A stretch of 64,000 bases of DNA from Dipteris shenzhenensis (Eukaryota > Polypodiophyta > Polypodiopsida > Gleicheniales). The notes below the pieces were generated by a model that was not told the origin of the DNA, ran no database searches, and saw only the letters and a program-made list of their open reading frames with translations. The position numbers and the translations under genes are program-made. This document shows positions 46,138-57,185 of this stretch, piece by piece (the first letter of the stretch is position 1; the number at the start of each line of letters is the position of its first letter). Where the stretch lies: assembly GCA_047967505.1 (NCBI GenBank), contig CM106540.1, one strand, 5' to 3'.

Positions 46138-47303
46138 GCCTTCACATCTTTCTCTTTGCTACTCTTTGTTTTCTTCTTTTTTGCCTCTCCCTCCCAAATT
46201 CACGGATGTTGATTTCTCTATGACCCACCCAACTATGTGGATTCATTTTCTTCTTTCTCTCACTGTCATTCTCTTTCTCCTTCTCTTGCTCATCAATGTA
46301 TGTTTCTCTCCATCACTCTTCTACCGTCCCTTTTGCCTACACATATGTCTCTCTGTCTCTTCTTCCTCTCTCAAAAGTATGCCTCCCAATTCCCATAGGA
46401 AACCTGGCAATTATCTCAATAGTGATAGTTGATAATTTTAGGTCATAAGTCATTTATGAAGCTACCAAGAAATGGAAGCTAGAGAAGATAAAAGAAATCA
46501 GTACAAAGTGATGATCCCTTTCAACATCAATGCAAAGAAGAAAGAGCTCTAGAGAATCTAGTGGACAACATTTTGCAGTTGTCACATTGTTTTAGTAAGA
46601 AACACGAGTCTCAAATGATAGTGTTGCAAATATATTGTAACATGTCTTGGGAAAAAACACCCCTTTTGTCAAACGAAGCATACAAACCATCTTAGTGACA
46701 TCATTGAAAATGGAGATTGTATTCTATTCCTACAGCCTCACAGGTGTTTAACATATACCCTAGGAATTTATGGTACAACACATAACACATTTTCAAATGA
46801 TGGAGATGGAAGCAAGTTTGATTTCAATCTTTGAGTTGTCTTTGAATCTATGCAAAAGGAAATCTCATAATGATGGAGATGGAAGCAAGTTGTCCTTTGA
46901 TTTTTGCAAAAGGAAAGTTGTCTTTTGATTTTTGCAAAAGGAAATCTCATTATGACGTGTTGAGTTGCAACTTGTCATCACCTTTCGAACAAAGCAAACA
47001 AGGCTTTCACCAAGCAAGAAGGGCATTAGTCATTGCCAAGAAGAAATATGTGAAGCACCCGATGCATCTCCTTGACGAGTCCCAAGTAAGATTACTTTCA
47101 AATATGTTGTTTACTACTCACATGAAAGCATGAACTTTTTACTCATCAATTCTTTTGTACTGTGCGTTGTGTAATAATGACTAGCACAAACCTCTCTTGA
47201 ACTAGAGTATAATAATCTATTCACAACTAGGGATTCAGAGTTGAGAGGATCTCATGGCGGGAGGATTAGCCTGAGTAAGGCTGCCAAATTGAAGCGCTAG
47301 GCT
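46138..47303. other. Spacer with short tandem repeats
   Basis: 46797-46960 holds three decayed tandem copies of a phrase with ATGGAGATGGAAGCAAGTT and TTTTTGCAAAAGGAAA. No gene supported. Confidence 0.5.
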
Positions 47304-50300
47304 ATGGCAAAAATTGGGGGACCGCATCAGAATGTCTGGCTGAGAGTATCAAATTTGACATTGAGAGAAGAGGGCAAGAGGAGAGGTGTAGTGGGAGCCG
47401 AGAAGGGTTCCACTGCGCGCATATATGATGATACAGTGGCTAGCGCAAAGGGAACCCTAACTTTAGATAAGAGTGGGAAGAACAAGAGGAAGTTCTTCCA
47501 GTTCGCTTATGAAATAGGAGAGTCAAAGTCAGTTGATAACGCCCCCAAGAAGAACTTGACTCAGACAAAAGGATGGTAAAACCCATTTATTACGCACTCT
47601 CAAGTTAAAGAAAGAAGGATGTTGTCTTATTTGTGAGGAGCGGGGCCACACACAGAACAACGCAAAAACCAGATGCAAGTGCTCGGACCAAAGCTCCATG
47701 TAGGCCAAGGAACCAAAGCTAAGGGAGCTAACCAAGCATCAATGACATCTATTTCTGTGAATGTCATTACCTGTCAACTTTGATGTCATTGCACTTTTAA
47801 TAATTCATTATTTGGCCCCCATGACGGAGAAGTGAGGGACCAAAGGGTTCACATTCTCTTTGATTCGGGCTGCTCACACAATTTTGTGAGCTACAAACTT
47901 GTGCAAAAGGTGGAGCTGTCCATGACACCTGGCAATCACACCTACGAGGTGTAGCTTCCAACTAGGAAGCAGTTTTGGGATCGCAAGGTCGACGAACTTT
48001 CTATCTAGAGTCAAGACTACACAACTACTCTTAAGTGCTATGTTATGCACTTGGAACATGTGGACTTGTTGATCGGAATAGAGTGGTTTATAGCCCACGA
48101 TATTCAAATCAGGTGGAAAGAACATACACTCTTTTTTTTGGATAAGGACACCCAAATTTGTATTAAATGTGATGATATTCCCTCTTCTCAGGAACGTATT
48201 GTATCTGCAATGCACCTTCGGAATATATTAAACACTTCTCATTATGATCTGTGTCATTGTGTTTTGATTCCGCTTTCCTCATTTGTTGTTTCAGTTAATA
48301 ACAAAAAGGGTTTAAGCGCGTTTGAACACCAAGAATTGAGAACATTGTTAGATGATTTTCAGAACGGCATTGATTTAGTACCTAGGGCTCAACCTATTAG
48401 TCTTCCACCCTATAGGATGAGCCACCCGGACGAGTTAGCTTCAAAATTACAAGATTATCTACACATGGGTTATATCCGCCCAAGTAAATCACCCTAGGGT
48501 GCACCTGTTCTTTTAAGAAAGAAGAAGGATGGTTCGTGGAGAATGTGCATAGATTATAAACAGAATAGAATCACTTTTTGTACTAGGTATGGCTACTACG
48601 AGTTTCTCGTATTGCCTTTTGGCTTGACCAATGCTCCTGTTGCGTTCCAGGAAATGATGAACCATTTATTTCTAGATTATTTGGCAAATTCGTTGTTGTG
48701 TTCTTAGATGACATCTTGATATATAGTTGATCGTTGGAGGATCACATTGGACACCTCCGGATTGTCTTAATTCTTTTCAGATAGCATAAGCTATATGCCA
48801 AGAGGAGTAAATGTGACTTCTTTATGAAGGAGACCATTTACTTAGGGCACAACATTTCTTCCGAGGATATCAGCATTGATTTAGAATGTATCCAAAACGT
48901 TTTGGACTGGCCCATCCCTCAGACAAAGAAACAACTTTTTCCTTTCCTAGGATTTACGGTCTTTCTACGAAAGTCTATGTGTAATTATTCTAAAATCACA
49001 ATACCCTTGACCAGCATGTTGAAAGGTCGTGGCCGCAGGTGTACTCAGTAGATCTCTTTGGAATGATGAAATGAACAAGGCTTTTGAGACGTTGAAGCAA
49101 ACTATCAAGGAAGCCCCTGTTCTTGCATTGTCGATCCCACCCAGCCTTATGTTATGGAGCTCGATGTGAGTGACAGGTCATGTCAGTTCTTGTTGGCAGA
49201 AGGTCCAAGATGGAAGCTCCATAATAGACTAGGTTTCGGGGATTGTGCCACCTATGGTCCAGGTGGCAGAAGGTCAATGGATGATTAGAAACGGCTTGTT
49301 CTTCCGAAATGGAAAGATATGTGTGCCAAATGTTTCGAATCTTCGATCCAAGATTCCCTGGGAGTGTCATGATGCTCTTAGTGTTGGACATCCAAGCATA
49401 CATCGAGCTCTGTCTCTTGTGAAACATACCTTTTATTGGCCTAAGATGCGTGCATTTATTGAAAGCTATGTGATAGGTTGCCGTATTTGTCAAGTTACTA
49501 TGCTGAATGTCTTAGAAGCACGAGTTTATTACAACCATTGCAAATCCCTGATAATAAATGGGAAAGTATTTCAATGGACTTTATTACCCGTTTGCCTAGA
49601 ACGCGCAAGGGTCATGACTCCATCTGGGTCACAGTTGATCATTTAACAAAAATGACTAGATTTTTACCTACTAGATCGACCATATCAACTATTCACTTGG
49701 CTCACGAGTTTATAAACCAATTGTTTAAGTTATATGGTTTGCCTTAGTGATCGAGACTCAAGTTTACAAGTGACTTTTTAGACACTTGTTTTTTAGAAGT
49801 TGAAAACTACTCAAGTATCAGTCCCTTAGATCATGCACAATTCAATGGCAGTACATAGCAGGTTAACCAATTAGTTGAAGACATGCTTCGTGCATATGTT
49901 TCTAAGAGACAATCTTCATGGAAAGATTATCTCCCCATGATAGAATTTGCTTATAACAATGGAAAGCATTCAAGTGTAGGTTATAGTCCTTTTATGCTTA
50001 TGTACGAGTTTCAACCTCAGTCACCGATTATGGTTAGGTTCAAGGGAATAAACAATGATGCTGCAAGGACATTCTTGCAAGACATGCAAGAAATGTTACA
50101 ATTTGCCGAGGTGTCTATTAGAAGTGCCCAGGATCGGGATACTAATAGACATCGTTCACCCAAAGAGTACTCTGACGGAACAATAGTATATTTACATGTT
50201 CCCAAGGAATCCAAGAGCCTAAGTACTAGTTTGGTTCCAAAATTATTCCCCAGATACTGTGGTCCATTCAAGATTATTAAAAGAATTGGACCAGTTGCAT

Positions 50301-50446
50301 ATAAACTAGAATTGCCTCCTAATGTTAAAGTACATCCAATTTTTCATGTCAATAAACTGAAAGAGTTACTAGGTGCAGATGATCAACTTGTTTCTCCTCA
50401 AGAAATAACCGAAGTTACTTGTGACTTTTATTCCACACAAACCTGA
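47304..50446 (+). pseudogene. Ty3/Gypsy pol, decayed
   Basis: A gag-like basic stretch and cysteine remnants lie at 47304-47700. Protease follows as DSGCSHNFVSYKLVQK near 47860, then 48045-48497 (HVDLLIGIEWFIAHD; LPPYRMSHPDELASKLQ). RT shows WRMCIDYK, then jumps straight to TRYGYYEFLVLPFGLTNAPV, so motif A is deleted. VFLDDILIYS is present near 48697-48725. Integrase runs from GHPSIHRALSLVKHTFYWPK through SMDFITRLPRTRKGHDSIWV and WKDYLPMIEFAYNNGKHSS to the tail PRYCGPFKIIKRIGPVAYKL and FHVNKLKELLG (ending 50446). Over ten stops and frame breaks. No LTR assigned. Confidence 0.93.
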
Positions 50447-50522
50447 GAGTATTCTTGAGTTTCGTGCAAAAACGAGCACACCTCTCCATAGTCACTCTAG
50501 AGCATGTAGTCCCACGCTCCTA
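50447..50522. other. Junction between Gypsy and LINE-like fragments
   Basis: Short unassigned sequence. Confidence 0.4.
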
Positions 50523-51480
50523 GGTGGAGTGTAGAGTGCAGATGATATCCTACCAAATGGCGACCAAGGTAGCCGAGGGTGGAACCGGATGCTTACCCAT
50601 CACGAGACTACAACGAGCCACCCAAATGTTCCACGTAGTGATACTGGCTACCACCTACCAAACACTGTCCTCCGGAGGAGGAGGAGAAGGGGAAGCTGGA
50701 CTATCCAAAGGGACTGCCTCATGGAGCGCTATCCTCTGAATGCTCTGACCCTGTATCATGTAGGCTGGAGAGATCTCATCAATCTGGAACGTGTGTCCTC
50801 CCTCAGTCAACCAAGCCACGATCCCTCAGGTGTAGTCTCTCTGAAGACTCTGTATACGGGTCATGATCCTGAGGGCTCTCATCCAGATCCTCGCTACTCT
50901 ACGAACTTCAAAGACAATGCGGGATCGTCTCCAAGAAACCAGCAGAGTAACAATGGCACTACCCCTCCACTCGCATTCCAACCACGGTCTGATGGGCAAG
51001 CCTCCGTGGGCGATCAGTCAAAAGAAGTCACCCAATGATGCTCCCTCGAGGGAGTCCACCTCGAAGAATCCATCTAAAGCCTCGAGCCAATACATTGGTG
51101 TAGGAAAAGAAGGGTAACTCATCCATCCGCTCAGCAAGGCCGCCCCTAGAGGGCCAAAACCACTCTCCAAGTTCCCATAGGATCCCATAACCAGAGGCGC
51201 CATCTGGGGGCATCCTGCTCTGAGATACTGTGTGCCACTCCTTCCCCAAACATCCCACCACTCTGATCATCTACTAATGAACCTCGCTGCATCCTCCTCA
51301 AGGGGACACCAATCCGAGAAAACTGCCCCAACCAAATGCTGTCCCACCAAACGCGAAGTCCCTCCCACCAGGACTCAAGGATGGCTAGGTTAATCTCTCT
51401 CATCCACTGCCTTGCCCCTCACAAATGCGCTACTCGGGAGTGAGTTCTTGGAGGAAGGGAAGTATCTCATGTGCATGGAT
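50523..51480 (-). pseudogene. Possible LINE ORF2 C-terminal fragment
   Basis: On the minus strand, Trp-rich stretches such as LAILESWWEGLRVWWDSIWL and, further on, TTWNIWVARCSLVMGKH resemble the region after RT in plant LINEs, including the common W-NIW-ARC pattern near the end. Many stops; no catalytic motif. GC-rich compared with its neighbours. Assignment is tentative. Confidence 0.3.
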
Positions 51481-52535
51481 TGGCATCTGATGTGTACTGT
51501 GGTACACACGACTAGCTAGGTAGCCTGGGGAGGCTTAGGGCTAGGCAGGCTTGATTCTCGAGTTGAGTGACAAGGGTACAAACCGGATAGTGGTCTCCGT
51601 TATTTTTGGCACATTGGACCCAAGCCTATAAAGAGAACCCAAAGGTTCACTCTTCAGATAGGCGATGGGAGCAAGTCTAGTTCCCTAGTGCAAGGTCTGA
51701 TCCTGGATCGAGTCGTAGATGCGCGCCTACATCCTAGCGTAGCCCAAGGGCCAACAGCAAATCCAAGGCCTTCAGGCGCCACCTAGTGGTATGGAACACC
51801 AGGCTGGTTGGGATCTGGTTGGGAGTTCGTGCCAGTAGCTCAGCTCGTGGCTCGGAGGGGACATCTCATGAGTCGAGATCATGTCTCGTAGATGTCGTGG
51901 TTGGGTGGTGAGCAGGCTGCTCAGATCCTCATGTTTCTTGTTGTTCTTGTGTTTGCTTGCAGGTCAGGATCCTCAGGAGCTCTAGGGTCATGTCAACTGG
52001 TGAAGTGGTTAAGCCCACGTCTGCTGGAGCACTGATGAGCCCAACAAAGAGTGTAGGACTGGAGGGCTGGGGCTCTATATAGCCCAGCAACAGGGTTGGT
52101 CAGCACCAGCTGATTGGCCATCCTAAGCAGGTCCATTTTTAAGGCTCTTTGTTGTAGAGCACAAATTTCAAGCATATTACATACTCCCTCAGATGTTTCG
52201 ACAGCAAGTTCACACGTGAGTGACAGAGATCCCTAGGTTGGAAAAGACCTGCTCTCAGGTCATTAAAAAAAGTTCACGCTAATTGGAAAAATCATAATCG
52301 CCTGTACTCATGGCAAGCTTCTCTGACACATACTCCACTTATGGCGTTCAATGAACTGGTGCTCATCTATAAACATACCATCAACTCCATTATTGGAAAA
52401 AAGTAAGCAAACCAGAGTCTGAAATTTTAAGACACGAGTTTTGTGGATCTGATCTCTTTGAAGAGGTTGCAGTTTGATAAACAAGGGCAATGCAGTTAAG
52501 CACTGATATAGCTGGGAAAACTTTTGGGCTACATC
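51481..52535. other. Unassigned stretch, includes MED22 3' flank
   Basis: No coding sequence supported. Two TATA-like sites occur (CCTATAAAGAGA near 51628, CTCTATATAGCCC near 52073), which could be LTR promoter remnants. The right end (roughly 52200-52535) should include the MED22 3' UTR. Confidence 0.4.
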
Positions 52536-52925
52536 TTAATCATACGTCATTTCTGAATTTTTATGCAAGGAAAGGTAATAGTGAGACTCTAGTTCCTTCA
52601 ATGCACCAGCGGCTTGCTCCCCCATTGTGCTGAGAATGTCTTGTGTTTCTTCACACTGATCTCCAAACTTGGCAACTCTCTGTTCAATATGCTCATTCAA
52701 AGAACTGAAGTCAGAAAATACCGCAGTCTGTTTTAGTTCAGAAACAAGCTTCAGGAGAGAGTCCGCCGCCTGCACCTGTTTTGTGAATCCAAATTAGTAA
52801 GGTAGAGAAGTTTACCAGTATACAATTACTGAGACAAACTCTGATGAGAAATGCACACTTACAACTCGAGCTGCATGGACTTCCATCTGAAAAACCTCCT
52901 GACTGTTCCTCACTGGATCATTTAT
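52536..52925 (-). CDS. MED22: Mediator subunit 22 (MED22), last two exons
   Basis: Two exons on the minus strand: 52925-52863 (63 nt, INDPVRNSQEVFQMEVHAAR) and 52775-52536 (240 nt with stop, beginning VQAADSLLKLVSELKQTAVF and ending in ELESHYYLSLHKN). Splice sites are GT-AG and both junctions are in phase 0. These match the conserved C-terminal two thirds of plant MED22, a small helical subunit of the Mediator head that connects transcription factors to RNA polymerase II. About 50 N-terminal residues, including the VEGDIANIVDNF-type helix, are not found upstream, where transposon sequence begins within 500 bp. Either exon 1 lies beyond a very long intron or the locus is truncated. The exons themselves are undamaged. 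Confidence 0.85.
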
Positions 52926-53438
52926 CTGTAACATGGAGATAAATCAGCAAGAAAGTCAATACTCGACGTACCATACACCAGACAATATAGGATACACCTG
53001 AAAAATAAGAAGAGGAACACGTTATTGCTCTCTATTTGGAAGAATACCCAACAAAGCATGCATGCTGAACAATAAAGGGCTACTTGCCTTTTGCTTGATG
53101 TACCTTAAGATATAAACAATGGAAATACTCACTTGTACGAGTGTAGCTTGTCCCAACAGGCATCCCAGTAGATCTATCTGACATTAACAAAGATCGCTGG
53201 AGGCTGATTCAACTGTCTCTGGATCAATGCTACTTGTGAGCAATCCTCAGCTTTGGATCCTGAGTCTTCCAAGGTCACATTCACACAATCTTTTTGTGCT
53301 CTCCCGTCTCCGACACAAAGTCAACTCTTTGGGAAGGCTTCTATGAAAGCCACCTTGTCAGCTCTATGTCCTCCAAGAAGTCCATGTCACCAACTCTCTG
53401 TCATCTTGCAGAAGCCACCGCATGCTTCTGTTTTAAAA
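52926..53438. other. Sequence upstream of MED22 exon 2
   Basis: Intron or intergenic DNA; no MED22 exon 1 seen on the minus strand. Confidence 0.45.
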
Positions 53439-53909
53439 CTACCCCTCTAGGTGTCCCAGCCCAAGCCAACTAAACATTCCAAAACATCTCCCTGAATTCA
53501 TTAACGAATATTGAGAATGCATACCCTGGATGAATATCCTCATGTTGTTCCTGCTATTGCAACTTGAATCAATCTTGTCTGAGCTCATGTGCACAGATGC
53601 TCTTGAATTTATGTACCAAATATCTAAATGAGATAGTCTAGTAGCCAAGCACATTGAGAGTGCTTGTACTACATTCTCTTGTCAGATTAGCATTTTCAAA
53701 TGCGATAATATCGTCTAGCATACTCGAGTAATTTCCATCATCAACTCATTATGAGTTTGACAGCTATCTACTTCTTTGGCCTGCAATTTTCTTTTGCCTT
53801 TGATTTGCAATCTCTTGCCACATGACTTTCTTCCCACAATTACCTTTGGCTTTTGATGATTATCATTATTATGGTTGCCAATAGTGCTGATTAGATTTGC
53901 CTTTGTTAC
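53439..53909 (-). pseudogene. Copia protease-region fragment
   Basis: The minus strand encodes LDIWYINSRASVHMSSDK, close to the W-x-I-D-S-G-A-S-x-H-M-T motif of Copia protease but with the catalytic D-S-G changed. Upstream (53860-53715) is a Lys-rich segment of the kind found between zinc knuckle and protease. The Gypsy LTR at 53910 abuts it. Short, with frame breaks. Confidence 0.45.
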
Positions 53910-54212
53910 TGTAATGAAGGGGAAAAAGGGCCAAGTTAGAGGTCCTTTAGGTGGAAAATGTGGAGGAGTCTCCATCCACTCCCTACTATGTACTTTTTGA
54001 TGTAACATCTAATCCTATCTACTCTCCCTTCCTCCTTCCTGCCTACGCTCACTCCTCTCTCCCTCTCTTCCCTACTCCCTTTCAATCTCTCCCTCTCTTT
54101 CCTACCTCACTCTCTCTCTCCTACCCCTACTCCTCCCTTCTTACCCTATCTCTCTCCCCTTCTGCTAGTCTATTCCCCTTTCTCCAAATCTGCCCCTACC
54201 CCCTTTTCTACA
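53910..54212 (+). repeat. Gypsy LTR (303 bp), uninterrupted copy
   Basis: Begins TGTAATGAAGGGG and ends CCTTTTCTACA. A primer-binding-like TGGTATCACAGC follows at 54214-54225 (one mismatch from the initiator-Met complement). Very pyrimidine-rich second half. It matches the minus-strand LTR at 55678-56061 but lacks the 67-bp LINE-end insertion found there. Confidence 0.85.
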
Positions 54213-54225
54213 TTGGTATCACAGC

Positions 54226-54739
54226 TCCGACTCTGGCACTTTTGCTTCCCCCCCCCCACCTTCACTTCGAGTCGCAATATGGCACACTTTGGGGTAACAC
54301 TTGCATGAAGGCTTATGCCGCCCTAACGATGAAGAGATAAACTTGCGCCAAAAATCCTACTGCCTACGAAGGGACGAACCTGCCAAGCCTTACTTGACCG
54401 CCTAGACCTGGCACACCTTGGTCCACTACCTTGAAGAGCTGCCTGGCTTTCCAATGTGAAACTGTTACTGGACCAAAAGCTGGCTATTCAGTTTCGTCGA
54501 CCAAACCAAAATACATGTTCACTCCGTGAGCCACTGTCAAATGAGAATTCACAGCTCCGTCCGTTCCGTTCCGTTCAACCGTTCTGTCCAAGCCAGCCCT
54601 GTTCAACCGTTCCAATCATTCCGTTCCAACCAACCGGTGCCATCGACGGCAATCTTGCCTTCGAGCTGCCCGTAGCCACGCCCCCTATGCCTCTCGCGCC
54701 ATCCACACTCGTGCGCCTCCGTCATCGCCGCCTATCCTG
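54226..54739 (+). other. Leader and deletion remnant of the Gypsy element
   Basis: After the primer-binding site a short leader is followed by sequence with repeated GTTCCGTTCC/CCGTTCAACC motifs (54555-54640). Gag, protease and RT are missing; the integrase begins at about 54755. Confidence 0.5.
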
Positions 54740-55620
54740 CAACCCTTAGCCTACAGAGAGGGGATGGGACAGCATCTTTGTTGTGGTGGATAGAATGACA
54801 AAGCAGGCCCATTTCATACCCACTAAGACCCGGTATTCAGCATCGCAAGTTGCTTGGCAATTCATTGAACATGTCTTTAAGCATCATGGTTTCCCTCAGG
54901 AAATTGTCAGTGACAGAGATGCAAAGTTTATGGGTCAGTTTTCGCAGGAGATATTACAGCAGTGGGTACTTTACTCACCTAGCACTACTTACCATCCTGA
55001 GACTGATACTCAAAAGTCTTGGGATAAATGGTTGTCACTTGCTGAATTTTGCTACAACAGTACCAAGCATCTCTCCATTAGCATGAGCCCGTTTGAGGCA
55101 ATGTACGGATGCAAGGTCGGGATGCCTTCTTCAATTGGTGACGTGGCTGTGAAAAATCAGCAAGCACGGAATGACTTGGAGAGGATGGATGCCCTTCTAC
55201 AGTTGGCAAAAAGGAATATGCAGGATGCCCAAGCCAAGCAGAAGAAATATGCGGATGAACGCAAGAGATATTTGTCTTTCAAAGAGAGATTATGTGCGTT
55301 TGCGTCTCCATAAGAACCGTTATGCCTCGCTGAAAGGTAATACCAACACAAAGCTTGCTCATAGGTATTACGGCCCTTACAAGATCATCCGCAAGGTTGG
55401 AGAGGTAGTATATCAGTTGGAGCTACCCAGTACCTCCAAGATCCATGATGTTTTCCATGTATCTTTGCTGAAACCACATGTTGGACAGCATGTCCATGTT
55501 CTTCCAGAGTTGCCCCCTATGGATGAAGAGGGCCACATCCTCTATGTCCTAGAGCGCATCGTGGGTTTCAGAGACCATTCCTTCAAACAAACTTCAAAGG
55601 TAAGGGTAAGTACTTTTCAC
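54740..55620 (+). pseudogene. Gypsy (chromovirus-type) integrase fragment
   Basis: Core begins WDSIFVVVDRMTKQAHFIPT, then HGFPQEIVSDRDAKFMGQF. HPETDTQ is joined directly to KSWDKWLSLAEF: the stretch with the third catalytic residue (Glu) is deleted. After a frame change at about 55300 the C-terminal part continues with HRYYGPYKIIRKVGEVVY and SKIHDVFHVSLLKPHVGQH. It ends in a chromodomain-like LPPMDEEGHILYVLERIVGF near 55570. Inactive. The same C-terminal segment recurs on the minus strand at 56458-56246. Confidence 0.9.
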
Positions 55621-55677
55621 ATCTCACATAACCATGGGTCAAATCCGTAAGGTTATAGACATCATCATAAAAGTAAC

Positions 55678-56061
55678 TATAGAAAAGGGGGTAGGGGCAG
55701 GTTTGGAGAAATGGGAATAGACTAGCAGAAGGGGAGAAAGAAAGAAAAGAAAGAACGAAAGAAAGAAAGTTTATTAAAGTCTTCGGAAGACCAATGGGTA
55801 GAAGAGAGAGACAGGGGAAGAAGGGAGGAGTAGGGGTAGGAGAGAGAGAGAGTGAGGTAGGAAAGAGAGGGAGAGATTGAAAGGGAGTAGGGAAGAGAGA
55901 GAGAGAGGAGTGAGCGTAGGCAGGAAGGAGGAAGGGAGAGTAGATAGGATTAGATGTCACATCAAAAAGTACATAGTAGGGAGTGGATGGAGACTTCTAT
56001 AGTCCCTCCACATTTTCCACCTAAAGGACATCTAACTTGGCCCTTTTCCCCCTTCATTACA
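55678..56061 (-). repeat. Gypsy 3' LTR on minus strand, carrying a 67-bp insertion
   Basis: On the minus strand it starts TGTAATGAAGG at 56061, preceded by a polypurine tract ATGGGAAGGGATGGC, and ends CCTTTTCTATA at 55678. It is the same family as 53910-54212. The extra length is a GACTATAG-type small indel and a 67-bp insertion at 55737-55803. Confidence 0.85.
55737..55803 (-). mobile_element. 67-bp LINE 3'-end insertion
   Basis: On the minus strand: TTCTACCCATTG, a hairpin GGTCTTCCGAAGACT, TTTAATAAAC, then TTTC repeats. The order matches the 3' end of the LINE at 4643-4693. The LTR at 53910-54212 has CTCTCTCC at this point without the insert, so it shows the empty site; a CTC/TCTC duplication flanks the insert. 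Confidence 0.72.
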
Positions 56062-56462
56062 GCCATCCCTTCCCATAGAATTTTGCCCTCAAAATTTCGC
56101 TGTCCAAAAGTGCAGCAAACAGCAACTACTAATCAATCCGGTAGGAGATAGGGGTGGTCCTGGACAATGCTTTCTGGCTGCCATGAGCCGATTCGATTAT
56201 TAGCATGGTGCCTTGCCGTTCGGTGCGTCGATTGTTGGAGGCAAGTCATTGATTGGCTACCCACTTGATAAGATACTCTACGTAGGCCTTGTTCCGGAGT
56301 ACATGGTCTCTTAAACCCACGATGCGCTCTAGGACATAGAGGATGTGGCCCTCTTCATCCATAGGTGGCAACTCTGGAAGCACATGCTGTCCAACATGTG
56401 GTTTCAGCAAAGATACATGGAAAACATCATGGATCTTGGAGGTACTGGGTAGCTCCAACCAG
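56062..56462 (-). pseudogene. Gypsy pol end (integrase tail and chromodomain) with 3' UTR
   Basis: Minus-strand frame 56458-56246 reads ELPSTSKIHDVFHVSLLKPH and LPELPPMDEEGHILYVLERI, then KAYVEYLIKWVANQ, a chromodomain-like end. It is followed by about 185 bp of 3' UTR and the polypurine tract. Sequence homology begins abruptly at about 56462, where the Copia LTR region abuts. Confidence 0.85.
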
Positions 56463-57185
56463 CGCTATATAAGGGCCTTTGCCAGGCCCTTTTGAGCTGC
56501 TGCCAGGCCCCACCCTTGGGCACATATATGGCCAGGTGGCTGGCCCACCATAGCCTCCACCTCTGCCCCTTTGCTGCGTCATGTGCCAACTCTGCAGACG
56601 CCTTTTGCTGCGCCACATGCAGCCTCTGTCCCAACTCCTGTGCGCCTCTATACACACACACCTTGAAGCGCCTCTGCCAGGCTGCTGTGCTGCCCACATG
56701 GCAGTTCCTCATGTGCTGCCCATGTGTCAGCCCCTTTTGGCTGTCCTTTCCCTGTGAGGTGCTGCCCATGTGGCAGCCCCCTCCCTCACCTTTTCTTTTG
56801 GGCACATGCCCTAGGTCTCCCTCCCCCACGCTCTCATATGGGGGCTTACAGATGGGGAGGTGACCTTTCCAACACTAGCTACTGCTGCACAACTCTGACC
56901 TGCTGATGTACCTTCTGTACAGCCCTGTAGGCCATCTCCTAGTGGTTCTAGTGATGCCCTATAGGCCATGGTATGTGCCTTGTAGGCATAAATATAGGCA
57001 CTTGTAGTGTTAGTGCCTTTAGGCCACATAGGACACTTAGTCCTATGTGACACCTAGGACACTTAGTCCTAGGTCTAGGTACTTGTACCTTGTACTCCTT
57101 TTTCATTATCCAAGTTTGACGTGACGGCTAAGACTTGTGCGACGTTTTGCTACTTGCACTCTCTCTCTCTCTCAATCGATCCTAC
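56463..57185 (+). repeat. LTR region of the Copia element that carries the GTAC leader
   Basis: Ends CGATCCTACA at 57185, and GGTATCAAAGCC at 57189-57200 serves as a diverged primer-binding site. Inside are TATA-like CATAAATATAGG near 56985 and two tandem hairpins (57025-57074). The left boundary is uncertain. A second TATA-like TATATAAGGG near 56465 and repeats of GTGCTGCCCATGTGGCAG lie within, so the LTR may be long or another LTR fragment may be included. Confidence 0.5.
57025..57074 (+). other. Twin tandem hairpins with the same ACTTA loop
   Basis: 57025-57049: stem CACATAGGAC/GTCCTATGTG, loop ACTTA. 57052-57074: stem ACCTAGGAC/GTCCTAGGT, loop ACTTA. Both stems are perfect. They are adjacent, lying about 110 bp from the LTR 3' end. 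Confidence 0.9.

Noticed and set aside
54783-55650. Active Gypsy integrase gene
   Set aside because: The catalytic Glu segment is deleted and a frame change follows at about 55300.
56492-56863. Cysteine-rich 123-codon frame
   Set aside because: Lies in repeats of GTGCTGCCCATGTGGCAG in an LTR-like region. Other frames are open too and Cys spacing is irregular.
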